From Haloechinothrix halophila YIM 93223 (lineage in GTDB: Bacteria; Actinomycetota; Actinomycetes; Mycobacteriales; Pseudonocardiaceae), in NCBI RefSeq assembly GCF_000504245.1, contig NZ_KI632509.1:371723-435722 (forward strand): a stretch of DNA of 64,000 nucleotides, written 5' to 3'. The translations under genes were made by a program, and so were the position numbers. Below are positions 34,832 to 43,779 of the stretch, piece by piece (position 1 is the stretch's first letter; each line of letters begins with the position of its first letter). Under the pieces are notes generated by a model. It was not told the DNA's origin and made no database searches. It saw only the letters and a program-made list of their open reading frames with translations.

Positions 34832-36814
34832 ATGCCTACCTTGGACCCACTCTGGCTGAGCGCCGCCAGCGTCTGCGCCTATATGGCTGTTTTGTTCGGT
34901 CCTGGGCTGGTTCTCGGCGTCGCCGCTGGCATCCGTGGCTGGGCGCTCGCCGGGATGGCACCGCTGCTCAGCTACACCGCGCTCGGCCTCGCCGGGCCGT
35001 ATCTGAACCAGCTTGGCCTGCCATTCAACCTCGTCACGGCGCTGGTGGCGACGTTGGTGTTCACCGGGGTCGTGCTCGCGGTCAGGCTGGTGGCGAACCG
35101 CACCCGCTTCGGCGGGCGGGCCGCTGACCCCGCCCCCATGGCGCTGACCTGGTCCCGCAACGCCCACCTGGCCGTCATCGCCTGCGTCGTCGCGGCGTTC
35201 GTGGTATCGATCATCGTGGTCGTCGGCGCCACCGGCGGCGCGCTCGACGCCGTCTTCCAGCGCTGGGACCCGGTGTTTCACGCCAACGGCATCCGCTACA
35301 TCACCGAGACCGGCGACGGCGGGCTGTACGGCGTCAGCAGCGTCAACCGGTACGGACCGCAGGGCTCGCTGTTCTACCCGAACGCCTACCACCTCGCGGG
35401 CGCCTTGGTGCAGCTGATGACCGGCGCGTCTATCCCGGTGGTGCTCAACGCCATCACCATGCCGCTGACCGGCATCTTCGCGCTGTCCATGACGGTGCTG
35501 GTGCGCGAGTTCGGTGGCCGCGCGATGTTCGCGGGCGGCACGGCGCTGCTCGCCGCCACCGTCACGTACGCCATGCACGAGTCCATCGCCAACGGCCTCG
35601 TGCCGTTCGCACTCAGCGTCGCGCTCACACCACTCGGCGCGGTGGCGCTGCACCGGTTCCTCACCATGCCGAACGTCGGCAATGGTCTCGTCCTGCTGCT
35701 CGGCGCGGCCGGACTGCTTTCGGTGCACTCCAGCGCGCTGTTCGCCGCGATCCTGCTCGCCGCGCCGCTGCTGGTGCAGCGCTGGCTGCGCCGTGACGGC
35801 AAGCCCCGCATGGACCTGGTGCGGCTCGCGCCGATCGCCATCGCCGGTGGCCTGCTCACGCTGCCGCACCTGCTCGGGGCGCTCAGCCACGCCAACGGCG
35901 ACTACACCTACACGCCGTGGGCCTCGAACATGCCGCTGTCCGAGGCGTTGTGGTCGCTGGGGCTCTTCTGGCACAACCAGGACAATCCACAACTGCTTCT
36001 CGCGGGACTACTGCTCATCGGTCTCATCCGGTTCCGCACGCTCGGCTCGCTGCGCTGGGTCGGGGCGGCAGCGCTGCTGTTCGGCGTGTTCTGGGTGCTG
36101 GTTGCCAGCTACGGCGGCGTCGACTGGGTCGTAGCGATCTCCCGGCCGTGGTGGAACGACCGGTTCCGCATCATCGCGCTCGCCGCGATCCCGCTGTGCC
36201 TGCTTGCCGCGCATGGCCTCGCCGAAACGCAGCGCTGGCTCGCGCGGCTCGCGGCGTCGAACGTCATCCGCAGGCATCCGCAGCGCGCGACCGTGGCCGG
36301 AGCGCTGTCGGCCGTGGTACTGCTCATCGCCGTCGGCGTCACGACGAAGGGCTTTTACGCGACCACGAACAGCGTGATCGTCGCGCACGCGTACCACAAG
36401 AAGCCGGAGGACAGGGCCGGGCTCGCGCAGCCGATCACGGTGAGCCAGGCTGAGCTCACGGCGATGCGGAAGATGGCCGCGTTTGCCGAGCCCGGCGAGC
36501 GGGTGCTCAACGACAGAGCGGACGGCTCGGTGTGGCTGTACGCGATCACCGGGGTGAAGTCCGTCGCCGCACACTTCGACGACAAGGTGCCGCCGCCGGA
36601 CGCGCAGTACCTCGCCGAGCACTTCAACGACTACGAGACCGATCCCGAGGTGCGCGCGGCCGTCGAGCGACTGAACGTGCGGCACGTGTTCATCGGTTCT
36701 GGTCTGTGGCCTGGCTTCGGCAGAGCGCCCGGGCTCACCGGTCTCGCCGACGCCGACTTCCTCGAGGTCGTCTACCGCAACCAGGACGCCGTCATCTACC
36801 GCATCACGGACTGA
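34832..36814 (+). CDS. DUF6541 multi-pass membrane protein 1
   Basis: The 660-residue protein has about a dozen predicted transmembrane helices and a soluble C-terminal domain (about residues 500-660). The luminal loop after the early helices contains RWDPVFHANGIRYITE (about 144-159) and later FYPNAYHL, conserved in the second copy at 44813. The layout resembles GT-C glycosyltransferases that use polyprenyl-phosphate sugars; M. tuberculosis Rv3779, near bpa and wzt, has this type of architecture and has been linked to amino-sugar decoration of arabinogalactan. GAGGA lies nine bases before the ATG. It is divergent from glf. The donor and acceptor here are unknown. Confidence 0.75.
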   Translation: MPTLDPLWLSAASVCAYMAVLFGPGLVLGVAAGIRGWALAGMAPLLSYTALGLAGPYLNQLGLPFNLVTALVATLVFTGVVLAVRLVANRTRFGGRAADPAPMALTWSRNAHLAVIACVVAAFVVSIIVVVGATGGALDAVFQRWDPVFHANGIRYITETGDGGLYGVSSVNRYGPQGSLFYPNAYHLAGALVQLMTGASIPVVLNAITMPLTGIFALSMTVLVREFGGRAMFAGGTALLAATVTYAMHESIANGLVPFALSVALTPLGAVALHRFLTMPNVGNGLVLLLGAAGLLSVHSSALFAAILLAAPLLVQRWLRRDGKPRMDLVRLAPIAIAGGLLTLPHLLGALSHANGDYTYTPWASNMPLSEALWSLGLFWHNQDNPQLLLAGLLLIGLIRFRTLGSLRWVGAAALLFGVFWVLVASYGGVDWVVAISRPWWNDRFRIIALAAIPLCLLAAHGLAETQRWLARLAASNVIRRHPQRATVAGALSAVVLLIAVGVTTKGFYATTNSVIVAHAYHKKPEDRAGLAQPITVSQAELTAMRKMAAFAEPGERVLNDRADGSVWLYAITGVKSVAAHFDDKVPPPDAQYLAEHFNDYETDPEVRAAVERLNVRHVFIGSGLWPGFGRAPGLTGLADADFLEVVYRNQDAVIYRITD

Positions 36815-36829
36815 CCAGGCGGGGCGGTC

Positions 36830-36904
36830 GCGAGTCGCACCTTTGTGGGCGCGAGTTGCACCTTTTTGGGAGCGAGTTGCACCCTTCTGGTGGCGAACTG
36901 CACC
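36830..36904 (+). repeat. 21-bp-period array 1 (four GCGAGTYGCACC units)
   Basis: Units GCGAGTCGCACC, GCGAGTTGCACC, GCGAGTTGCACC and GCGAACTGCACC start at 36830, 36851, 36872 and 36893, exactly 21 bp apart. The 9-nt gaps between units differ. The array begins 15 bp after the stop codon of DUF6541 gene 1, in the same orientation as that gene. Two further arrays of identical layout lie at 37945 and 51130. Confidence 0.92.
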
Positions 36905-36913
36905 TTCATCGTG

Positions 36914-37821
36914 TCACGCCGCCATGCCGCGAGCCCGAAACGCCGCTGCGATCTTGTCGAGCAGGCGAGATGGCTCGGACAAGTCAGTGCTGGTCGCTCT
37001 GATCACGATCCAGCCGCGTCTGCGTAGGTCGTGATCCCGCAGCCTATCCTTCTCTGCCCGGTTCTCGTGCGCCTCGTACCCGTCGTACTCAACGGCGATG
37101 CGCAGTTCGGGCCACGCGAAGTCAAGCCGGTAGATCTCCCTGCCAGACAGGTCATAGACCACATACTGTGGTGTCGGACGCGGCAAGCCGGCGTCGTCGA
37201 ACAGCAGCATCGTCCAGCTCTCCGGTGGCGATTCGGCTAGTCCGGTCGCGAGCCCCAACAGGCGTCGCGCACGACGTCGACCACGAGGGTCACGGCGAGC
37301 CAGGATCCGCTCCTCGACGGCCGCGCGGAACTCGGCGCGCCCCCGTTCTGCTGTGAGGGCGAGCGCCTGGTCCGCGCAGGCAAGCGCGTCCCGCCTGTCA
37401 CCGCGACACAGGACCTCGGCCAGTGCGAAATCCAGAGCCATGGTCGGCAACCCAGCGACATTGTGGACGTCCTGCCGCTCGAACGATCCATTGTGGACGA
37501 CAATATCCCGGCGCCACTTCATGCGGCGATGGTACGGCAGCAGGACGTGGATTGGTCCCGGTCGTGCGGCGGAGCAGCCCAGACGGCGAGGGCAGTGTAC
37601 CCGGTCAGCGCCACGTCCGGTCCCGCGAGCAGGATCGTCGCGGCAGCGCGGGTGTGCAGCGCGACCACTCGACGCGCGTCGACCAGCACGCCACGTCCGA
37701 ACAACGTCAAGGTGCCGTCGGCCAGTGCGTCGCGGACGACGTCGCTGCCTAGCTTCCGTTCAAGGTCGGATCGGCGGTAGGCCCCATGCGGGCTGCCGGG
37801 GAGGGCGATCATGGCGACCAC
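36914..37821 (-). pseudogene. Frameshifted AbiEi-like/DUF559 protein gene
   Basis: Two overlapping frames make one gene. The first (GTG at 37821, to about 37545) gives SPHGAYRRSDLERKLGSD and LTGYTALAVWAAPP, the N-terminal wing and core of AbiEi-type antitoxin-like proteins. The second, from about 37545 to 36914, continues as IHVLLPYHRRMKWRRDIVVH and ends in a DUF559 endonuclease-like domain (LRIAVEYDGYEAHENRAEKD; RRRGWIVIRATSTDL). Such actinobacterial proteins of about 300 residues normally have both parts in one frame. The shift occurs around GACCGGGACC near 37545. It may be a true mutation, making this a pseudogene, or a sequencing error. No AbiEii toxin gene is adjacent. Confidence 0.75.
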
Positions 37822-37944
37822 GGTGCACGCGATTCACACGCGCCAACACCGTCAAGTTCGCGCTGTGGACAACCTCGCGCGGTGGATAGCTAAGACATCC
37901 GCCCAGTGCACGAAGCTAACCGTGCGGCGTCGATCAAAGCACTG

Positions 37945-38020
37945 CGGTGCGAATCGCACGACGAGAGGTGCAACTCGCGGCGAATAAGGTGCAACTCGCG
38001 CACATTATGGTGCGACTCGC
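37945..38020 (-). repeat. 21-bp-period array 2 (four units, minus orientation)
   Basis: Complements of the unit (GGTGCRAYTCGC type) occur with their leading bases at 37945, 37966, 37987 and 38008, again exactly 21 bp apart. Read on the minus strand, the array begins 6 bp past the stop codon of the alpha/beta hydrolase gene that ends at 38026, so gene and array have the same relative orientation as in array 1. Confidence 0.92.
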
Positions 38021-38025
38021 GCGAC

Positions 38026-38889
38026 TCAGACGCGGATGTGGCCGATCAGCGCGGAGGAGAACGCCTCGGGGTGGGTCAGGTGCGGGGCGTGGCCCGCGTC
38101 GGGGAGCCGCACGGTGCGCAGGAACGGCAGCCGCTCCACAAGCTCGTCCGCGACCAGCTCGTTCATCGGGTGCGTCCGGTCGCCGACGAACAGCGTGATC
38201 GGGAAGCGCGCCCAGGCGAGCGTGGTGATGTCGATGTTGTGACCGTTCGGGTCAGTGTACTGGTCAAGCCAGGTGTGGGCGTTGGAGATCATCGTCGCTC
38301 GCTGCTCGCGGGTGAACAGCCCGTGCCAGCTGCCCTTCCCGTAGCCCACCTTCTCCGCGAACACCCGGACGCCACCGGCGAGGTTGCCGTTGCGGATCAG
38401 TTCGGCGGCGTGGTCGAGCCACACCGACACCTCGGCGCCGAGAACCTTGGCGAACGGGTTGCTGCGCAGCAGTCCGTACATCGGCGGCTCGTGCACCGCG
38501 ATGCTACGGACGGCGTCCCTGCGCATCGTCGCGGCGAGCATGGCGACCGACCCGCCGTAGCCATGCCCGACGAGGTGTGCGGGCGCGCCGATAACGGTGT
38601 CCACTATGGACAGCAAGTCCTCCGCGTCCTGCGTGATGCTGCCCTGGCTACGCGGGGCGGTGCTGAGGCTGTGGCCACGCCGGTCGTAGGCGACGACGTC
38701 CGCGTGCCCACCGAGCTGCGGCATGACGGCCGACCAACTGTTGTGGTCGTCGAACGAGCCGTGAATAAGCACAACGGGCTCTCCCTGCCCGCCGCGCCAC
38801 CACCGGATCATCGCTCCGTCGGCTCGGTCGACGTTGCCTGATGCCTCTCCGCGAATCATGGTGTCTGGCGCAATGCTTGCATTGTTCAC
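38026..38889 (-). CDS. Alpha/beta-hydrolase-fold protein lacking the nucleophile Ser
   Basis: The 287-residue protein has the alpha/beta hydrolase fold: VVLIHGSFDDHNSW holds the oxyanion region, VVAYDRRGHS the following turn, and the acid and base positions appear as LFVGDRTHP (Asp) and DAGHAPHLTHP (His). At the nucleophile elbow it reads LVGHGYGG (residues 107-113), so the expected Ser of GxSxG is Gly110, codon GGC. It may be a non-hydrolytic member or a binding protein. The GTG start overlaps the stop of the upstream LLM oxidoreductase gene by 4 bp (GTGA), so the two are coupled. The 21-bp array follows its stop codon. Confidence 0.82.
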   Translation of the reverse strand: MNNASIAPDTMIRGEASGNVDRADGAMIRWWRGGQGEPVVLIHGSFDDHNSWSAVMPQLGGHADVVAYDRRGHSLSTAPRSQGSITQDAEDLLSIVDTVIGAPAHLVGHGYGGSVAMLAATMRRDAVRSIAVHEPPMYGLLRSNPFAKVLGAEVSVWLDHAAELIRNGNLAGGVRVFAEKVGYGKGSWHGLFTREQRATMISNAHTWLDQYTDPNGHNIDITTLAWARFPITLFVGDRTHPMNELVADELVERLPFLRTVRLPDAGHAPHLTHPEAFSSALIGHIRV

Positions 38890-39776
38890 AGCTCCTGGAC
38901 CTCCGCGAGTACTTCCTCTGCGATGCGCTCCAAGACCGCTTCCCGCCCGCAGTACGGATCGGTGGCGCGCGGCCAGTGCACCACGATGTCGGTGAACCCC
39001 AGTTTCCGCGCGCGCTGCGCGGCGTCCGTGAAGGTGTCAACGCTGGTCAGCGAGTACACCGGCCCGGCATCGAGGCTCAGATACCTGCGCACCCGCGCCG
39101 GGTCGCGGCCCGCGTCGTCGAGCGCACGGTCGAACTGCTCGCTCAGCTCGGCGACGCCGCGCCACCACTGCTCGTTGTCATCGCTCGGTCGGCCGGTCGT
39201 GATCCAGCCCTGCCCGTACCGCGCGGCGATCCCCAGCGAGCGGGGGCCGTTGGCGGCGATGGCGAACGGTATCCGCGGCATCTGCACGCAGCCTGGCAGG
39301 TTGCGTGATCCCGACGCGCGGAAGTAGGTGCCGTCGAAGCTGTAATTGTCCTTGGTTAGCGCACCGTCGAGCGCTTCGACGAACTCGCCGAACCGGTCCG
39401 ACAGTGCTGCGGGGGACCAGTCCTGCTCCCCGAGCATGGCGCGGTCGCCAGCGCCGCACTCGCTCACGCCTGCGCCGAGCCCGAGCAGCAGCCTGCCGTC
39501 CGAGATGTCGTCAAGCGTGATCAGTTCCCGCATGAACGGCACGGGATGCCGGTAGTTCGGGCTGGCGACGAAGGTGCCCAACATGATCGTCTCGGTCACC
39601 ATGGCGGCCGCGGTCAATGTGGGCAGCGCGCTGAACCAGGGGCCGTCCGCGAGTGAGCGCCAGTTGAGGTGATCGTAGGTCCAGGCGTGATCGAACCCGA
39701 ACTCCTCGGCGTTGCGCCACTTGGGCTCGCCGGACCACCACCTGTCTTCCGTCAGAATCACGATGCCCGCCCGCAC
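38886..39776 (-). CDS. LLM-class (F420-dependent-type) oxidoreductase
   Basis: The 296-residue protein is a luciferase-like monooxygenase-fold enzyme of the type that uses coenzyme F420 in actinobacteria. The start RAGIVILTEDRWWSGEPKWRNAEEFGFDHAWTYDHLNW, later LGTFVASPNYRHPVPFMRELITLDDISDGRLLLGLGAG and IPFAIAANGPRSLGIAARYGQGWITTG are typical of the family (each is quoted only as landmark text from consecutive blocks of the protein). GTG 39776 is chosen because similarity starts there; the frame extends further upstream but conflicts with the divergent HAD gene. It is coupled to the hydrolase homologue downstream. Substrate unknown. Confidence 0.85.
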   Translation of the reverse strand: MRAGIVILTEDRWWSGEPKWRNAEEFGFDHAWTYDHLNWRSLADGPWFSALPTLTAAAMVTETIMLGTFVASPNYRHPVPFMRELITLDDISDGRLLLGLGAGVSECGAGDRAMLGEQDWSPAALSDRFGEFVEALDGALTKDNYSFDGTYFRASGSRNLPGCVQMPRIPFAIAANGPRSLGIAARYGQGWITTGRPSDDNEQWWRGVAELSEQFDRALDDAGRDPARVRRYLSLDAGPVYSLTSVDTFTDAAQRARKLGFTDIVVHWPRATDPYCGREAVLERIAEEVLAEVQEL

Positions 39777-39915
39777 GGCCGTAACCGTATCGCTTTCAAG
39801 ATCCGTTGTGACGGCGGCCTCTCTCTCAGTCGGAAATTTGCGGAGATCGGGCGGTTTGACTACGCCGTTCAGTGCAGCCCGGCGAACAACGTCCGGCATC
39901 GGGGATGATGGGAGG

Positions 39916-40749
39916 GTGGACAGGCCCGACTTGATCGCATCGGACGTAGACGGCACGTTGCTGACGCCGCTGGAACGGATGAGCAGGCGCACACTGGCCG
40001 TGCTCGGCCGGGTACTCGGCGCCGAGGTGCCGTTCGTGCTCGTCAGCGGCAGACCGCCGCGCTGGATCCCGCCTGTCGCGGCGCAAGGGGACATCACCGG
40101 CTACGCGGTGTGCGCCAACGGCGCCGCGCTCTACGACATCGGCTCCGACAAGGTGCTGAGCGTACGCGGGCTCGACGTCGTCACGCTGCACGATGTCGCC
40201 GACGCACTGCTCACCGCTCTCCCCAGCGCACACCTCGCCGCGGAGCGGGTCGGCGAGACCGCGCACGATCAGAGTGTGCCGCAGTTCGTGGCAGAGCCGG
40301 AGTTCCGCAACCCGTGGGACGGCGCGACACCACCTCATGGCGAAGGTGAGAGCGAGCCGGTGAGCAGGGCTTCGGTGCTCGGCAGGCGTGCGATCAAGCT
40401 GCTGGTCAGCGACGGCGCGATGACGTCGGACGAGATGGCACACGCCGCCCGCGAAGTGCTCGGCGACGCCGTCGACATCACGTACTCCACCAATGCGGGG
40501 CTGATCGAGATCTCCGCGCCGAACGTCACCAAGGCGAGCGGGCTCGCGGAGGTCGCTGAGCTGGCCGACGTCGCCCAGCGGGACATCATCGCGTTCGGTG
40601 ACATGCCCAACGACGTCGAGATGCTGCGGTGGGCGGGGCACGGCGTCGCGATGGCGAACGGGCACCCCGTCGTGCTGTCAGCCGCGGACGAGATCGCGGC
40701 CCCGAACACCGAGGACGGTGTGGCGCAGGTGCTCGAGCGCTGGTTCTAA
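39916..40749 (+). CDS. HAD-superfamily Cof-type phosphatase
   Basis: The 277-residue protein belongs to the Cof/HAD-IIB hydrolases, which remove phosphate from sugar phosphates or cofactors. The nucleophile motif DVDGTLLTPLERMSRR is at the N-terminus, VLVSGRPPRWI holds motif II, RRAIKLLVSD the Lys of motif III, and FGDMPNDVEMLRWAGHGVAM is motif IV. The C2 cap lies between them. The GTG at 39916 is preceded directly by GGGAGG, closer than ideal, but no better in-frame start keeps the motif spacing. It is divergent from the LLM oxidoreductase gene with a 139-bp gap, and convergent with the Gfo/Idh gene. Confidence 0.88.
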   Translation: MDRPDLIASDVDGTLLTPLERMSRRTLAVLGRVLGAEVPFVLVSGRPPRWIPPVAAQGDITGYAVCANGAALYDIGSDKVLSVRGLDVVTLHDVADALLTALPSAHLAAERVGETAHDQSVPQFVAEPEFRNPWDGATPPHGEGESEPVSRASVLGRRAIKLLVSDGAMTSDEMAHAAREVLGDAVDITYSTNAGLIEISAPNVTKASGLAEVAELADVAQRDIIAFGDMPNDVEMLRWAGHGVAMANGHPVVLSAADEIAAPNTEDGVAQVLERWF

Positions 40750-40790
40750 CCAGGGGCGACGGCGCGGCCGCACAGCATGGCCGCCCGCGC

Positions 40791-41780
40791 TCAGACCGCT
40801 GCCGACTGCAGCGCGGTGTGCAGCAGCTCCTCCGCCGTGCGCAGCGTGGCCAGCCCTTCCCGCAAGCTCACGACATCGGACGACACCCCGAGTACGGCGT
40901 CGCGGAACTTCTCGATCTCCACCCGCAGCGGCTCCCGCTTCTTGATCGCGAACCGGGTGACGTCGCCCTCGGAGACGCCCCGGAACGTCGCCATGGACAT
41001 CCAGTCGGTGTTGAGCACGCCGTTGGCGTAAAAGGTGAGGTCGGCGGTGAGCGTGTCCGCGACGAACGCGCCGGTATCGCCGGTGACGACGGTGACCCGC
41101 TCCTTCATCGGCGACAGCCAGTTCACCAGGTGGTTGGTGATGGTGCCGTTCGCCAGCCTGCCGGTCGCGGCGACCATGTCCTCGTGTGGCCTGCCGGAGC
41201 GATTGGTGACCTGCGCGGCGATCGAGGCGTAGTCCGACTTCGCCAGCCACGCGGTCAGGTCGATATCGTGGGTGGCGAGGTCCTTGACGACGCCGACGTC
41301 CGCGATGCGCGCCGGGAACGGCCCCTGCCTGCGGGTGGCGATCTGGTAGATGTCGCCCAGGTCGCCGGACGCCATCCGCTCCCGCAGCGACTGCAGGGCG
41401 GGATTGTAGCGCTCGATGTGGCCGACCGCGCCGAGGACGCCGTTCGCGGCGAACGCGTCAACGACACGCTGACCTGCCTCGACGCTGTGCGCGATCGGCT
41501 TCTCGATCAACGTGGGGATGCGCGCGTCGGCAAGCGCGAGCGCGACCTCCTCGTGCAGCGCGGTCGGGACGGCACAGACGGCCATGTCGATCCCGGCGCC
41601 GATCAGCTCGTCCACCGAGCCGAGCACCGGCAACGAGCCAGCCACGCCATGCGGATCGCCCGTCGCGTCGGCCACGGCGGCCAGGGTCAGCCCGTCGACC
41701 TCGCGGAGCACCCGCGCGTGGTGCTTGCCCATCATGCCGAGGCCGATCAGCCCGACTCGCAGCTCTGCCATCTCATCCAC
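40791..41780 (-). CDS. Gfo/Idh/MocA sugar oxidoreductase (GnnA/WlbA-like)
   Basis: The 329-residue NAD(P)-dependent dehydrogenase has the Rossmann motif LRVGLIGLGMMGKHHARVL, the EKPI motif near residue 93, and GHIERYNPALQSLRERM followed by DLATHDIDLTAWL with the catalytic His. Relatives such as GnnA, WlbA and WbpB oxidise the 3-OH of a UDP-hexosamine to a ketone for transamination. The GTG start overlaps the stop of the DegT aminotransferase gene by 8 bp, so the two act together. The paired reaction is inferred from context; the exact nucleotide sugar cannot be read from sequence alone. Confidence 0.85.
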   Translation of the reverse strand: MDEMAELRVGLIGLGMMGKHHARVLREVDGLTLAAVADATGDPHGVAGSLPVLGSVDELIGAGIDMAVCAVPTALHEEVALALADARIPTLIEKPIAHSVEAGQRVVDAFAANGVLGAVGHIERYNPALQSLRERMASGDLGDIYQIATRRQGPFPARIADVGVVKDLATHDIDLTAWLAKSDYASIAAQVTNRSGRPHEDMVAATGRLANGTITNHLVNWLSPMKERVTVVTGDTGAFVADTLTADLTFYANGVLNTDWMSMATFRGVSEGDVTRFAIKKREPLRVEIEKFRDAVLGVSSDVVSLREGLATLRTAEELLHTALQSAAV

Positions 41781-42864
41781 CTGCCTTGGCCAGCGTGTTC
41801 ACCGCCGTGACGATGCGCTCGCGGTCCTCATCGTCCAGCGCGGGATGCACCGGCAACGACAGCACGGTGCTGGCTGCCCGCGCCGTGTTGGGGAGGTCCG
41901 CCGTGCGCGCGAACGACGGCAGTTCGTGGTTCGGGATCGGGTAGTACACGCCGGAGCCAACCTGGTGCTCCTCGCGCAGCGCGACGGCGAAGCCGTCTCT
42001 GTCCTCGGGCACCGTGATCGTGTACTGGTGGTAGACGTGCTCGGCGCCATCGGCGACCTCGGGAGTGCCGACGCCGTCCAGCGCGGCGTCGAAGTACCGG
42101 GCGTTGGCCTGCCGTGCCGTGGTCCACGCCGCGAGCCGGGTCAGCTGCACCCTGCCGATAGCGGCGTGCAGGTCGGTCATCCGCGCGTTGAAGCCGACGA
42201 CCTCGTTCTCGTACTGCCGCCGCATGCCCTGGTTGCGCAGCAGCCTGAGCGTGCGCTCGATGTCGGCGTCCGCCGTGGCCACCATGCCGCCCTCGCCCGA
42301 CGTCATGTTCTTCGTTGGGTACAGGCTGAACATCCCGAACGTTCCGAATGTGCCGACCGGCTGACCATCGAGCCGCGCACCGTGTGCCTGGGCGGCGTCC
42401 TCGAAGAGCGCGAGCCCGTGCCGCTCGGCCACCTGGCGCAACGCGGGCATGTTCGCGGGGTGCCCGTAGAGGTGCACCGGCATGATGCCCTTGGTCCGCT
42501 CGGTCACCAGGCTCGCGACGTGGTCCGGGGCGAGGCAGTAGTGCGCGAGCTCGATGTCCGCGAACACCGGGGTAGCGCCGGTCAACGCGACGGAGTTGGC
42601 GGTCGCGGCGAACGTGAACGACGGCACGATCACCTCGTCGCCCGGCCCGATGCCAGCGGCGAGTAGCCCGAGGTGCAGCCCCGCGGTACCGGAGTTGACG
42701 GCGACCACCTGCCTGCCATCGAGCAGAACGTCGCTGAACTCCCGCTCGAACTCGGCCACCTCGGTGCCCTGCGCGAGCATGCCGGAGCGCAGCACGGCGT
42801 CGACGGCGTCGCGCTCGGCGTCACCGATGATCGGTTTCGCCGCCGGGATGAAGTCCTTGCTCAC
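41773..42864 (-). CDS. DegT/DnrJ/EryC1-family sugar aminotransferase (GnnB/WlbE-like)
   Basis: The 363-residue PLP enzyme should transfer an amino group to a keto-sugar nucleotide. The Schiff-base Lys is K185 (FSLYPTKNMTSGEGG) and the PLP-contacting Asp is D156 (LALFEDAAQAHGA). PSFTFAATANSV and AVNSGTAGLHLGL are the usual phosphate-binding elements. With the oxidoreductase it is coupled to, it matches the two-step 3-amino-sugar route of GnnA/GnnB or WlbA/WlbE, the route that turns UDP-GlcNAc derivatives into 3-amino forms. The GTG start is chosen from the frame and family length. It probably leads the two-gene operon. Confidence 0.88.
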   Translation of the reverse strand: MSKDFIPAAKPIIGDAERDAVDAVLRSGMLAQGTEVAEFEREFSDVLLDGRQVVAVNSGTAGLHLGLLAAGIGPGDEVIVPSFTFAATANSVALTGATPVFADIELAHYCLAPDHVASLVTERTKGIMPVHLYGHPANMPALRQVAERHGLALFEDAAQAHGARLDGQPVGTFGTFGMFSLYPTKNMTSGEGGMVATADADIERTLRLLRNQGMRRQYENEVVGFNARMTDLHAAIGRVQLTRLAAWTTARQANARYFDAALDGVGTPEVADGAEHVYHQYTITVPEDRDGFAVALREEHQVGSGVYYPIPNHELPSFARTADLPNTARAASTVLSLPVHPALDDEDRERIVTAVNTLAKAGG

Positions 42865-42995
42865 ACGGTCCTCGCAGATTGGGCTACTGGGCCGGCAGAT
42901 ACCAATCCGGCCGGAAGTAAGCCGACTGGCAGGTACTGGGCCGCTTCACCCTATTCGTGTGCCATGTGGCACCGATGTCCCACTCCCGGGTGCGG

Positions 42996-43724
42996 CTACC
43001 TCTCGTTGTCCATCGCGGCGGCTTCCTCCGGCGTGGGCGCGGTGCCGCCGAGGTGCGCGGGCAGCCACCACGGGTCGGCGCCTGGCGCGGGCGAGTCCGG
43101 ATAGTCGGCCTGCATCTTGTCGAGCAGGTGTTGCATCCGTACCCGAAGGTCGGTAGTGACCTTGTCGACGTCGCCCTCCTCGGGGTAGAAGGCCTCGCCA
43201 GCCAGGATCGAGACCGGGACGTGCCGCTGCGTGAGGTTCTTCGGGCGGCCCTTGGTCCACAGCCGCTGCGTGCCCCACACCGCCATCGGCACGACCGGCA
43301 CGCCAGCCTCCGCCGCCATCCTGACCGAACCCGACTTGAGTTCCTTCACGGTGAAGGACCGGCTGATGGTCGCTTCCGGGAACACGCCGACGACCTCGCC
43401 GGCCCGCAGCCGATCGACCGCCTCGTCATAGGACGCCTTGCCGGCCGCGCGATCCACCGAGATGTGTCGCATGCCGCGCATCAGCGGCCCGGCGATGCGG
43501 TTCTCGAACACCTCACGCTTCGCCATGAACCGCACCAGCCGGTCAGCGGGCAGCGCGCCGAGCCCGCAGAAAATGAAGTCGAGGTAGCTCACGTGCGTGC
43601 ACGCGATCACCGCCCCGCCTTGCGGCGGCACGTGCTCGGTGCCGTTGATGTCGAGCTTGAGGTCGAGCACGCGAAACATGGTTTTGCAGGCGGCGACGAC
43701 CGGCGGGTACACGAGTTCTGCCAT
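42996..43724 (-). CDS. PlsC-like 1-acylglycerol-3-phosphate acyltransferase family protein
   Basis: The 242-residue protein has the HX4D acyltransferase motif (THVSYLDFIF, near residues 42-52), the FPEATISRS motif in place of the common PEGTRS, and VPVVPMAVWG as the fourth block. Family members add an acyl chain to lysophosphatidate or related lipids at the membrane. A hydrophobic N-terminal helix is weak. The C-terminal tail contains DKMQADYPDSPAPGADPWW, a form common in actinobacterial PlsC paralogues that are thought to act on glycerolipids or glycolipids. It stands alone on the minus strand, 131 bp downstream of the DegT gene start region in sequence order. Confidence 0.85.
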   Translation of the reverse strand: MAELVYPPVVAACKTMFRVLDLKLDINGTEHVPPQGGAVIACTHVSYLDFIFCGLGALPADRLVRFMAKREVFENRIAGPLMRGMRHISVDRAAGKASYDEAVDRLRAGEVVGVFPEATISRSFTVKELKSGSVRMAAEAGVPVVPMAVWGTQRLWTKGRPKNLTQRHVPVSILAGEAFYPEEGDVDKVTTDLRVRMQHLLDKMQADYPDSPAPGADPWWLPAHLGGTAPTPEEAAAMDNER

Positions 43725-43779
43725 GCCGCCAGGTTACGCGACCGTAGGTTCAGTGACCTATGCCGTCACCCACACCTGG

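Noticed and set aside
36830-38020. CRISPR array at the 21-bp-period repeats
   Set aside because: Units are 12 nt with 9-nt gaps, far too short for CRISPR repeats and spacers, there are only four units, and there are no cas genes.
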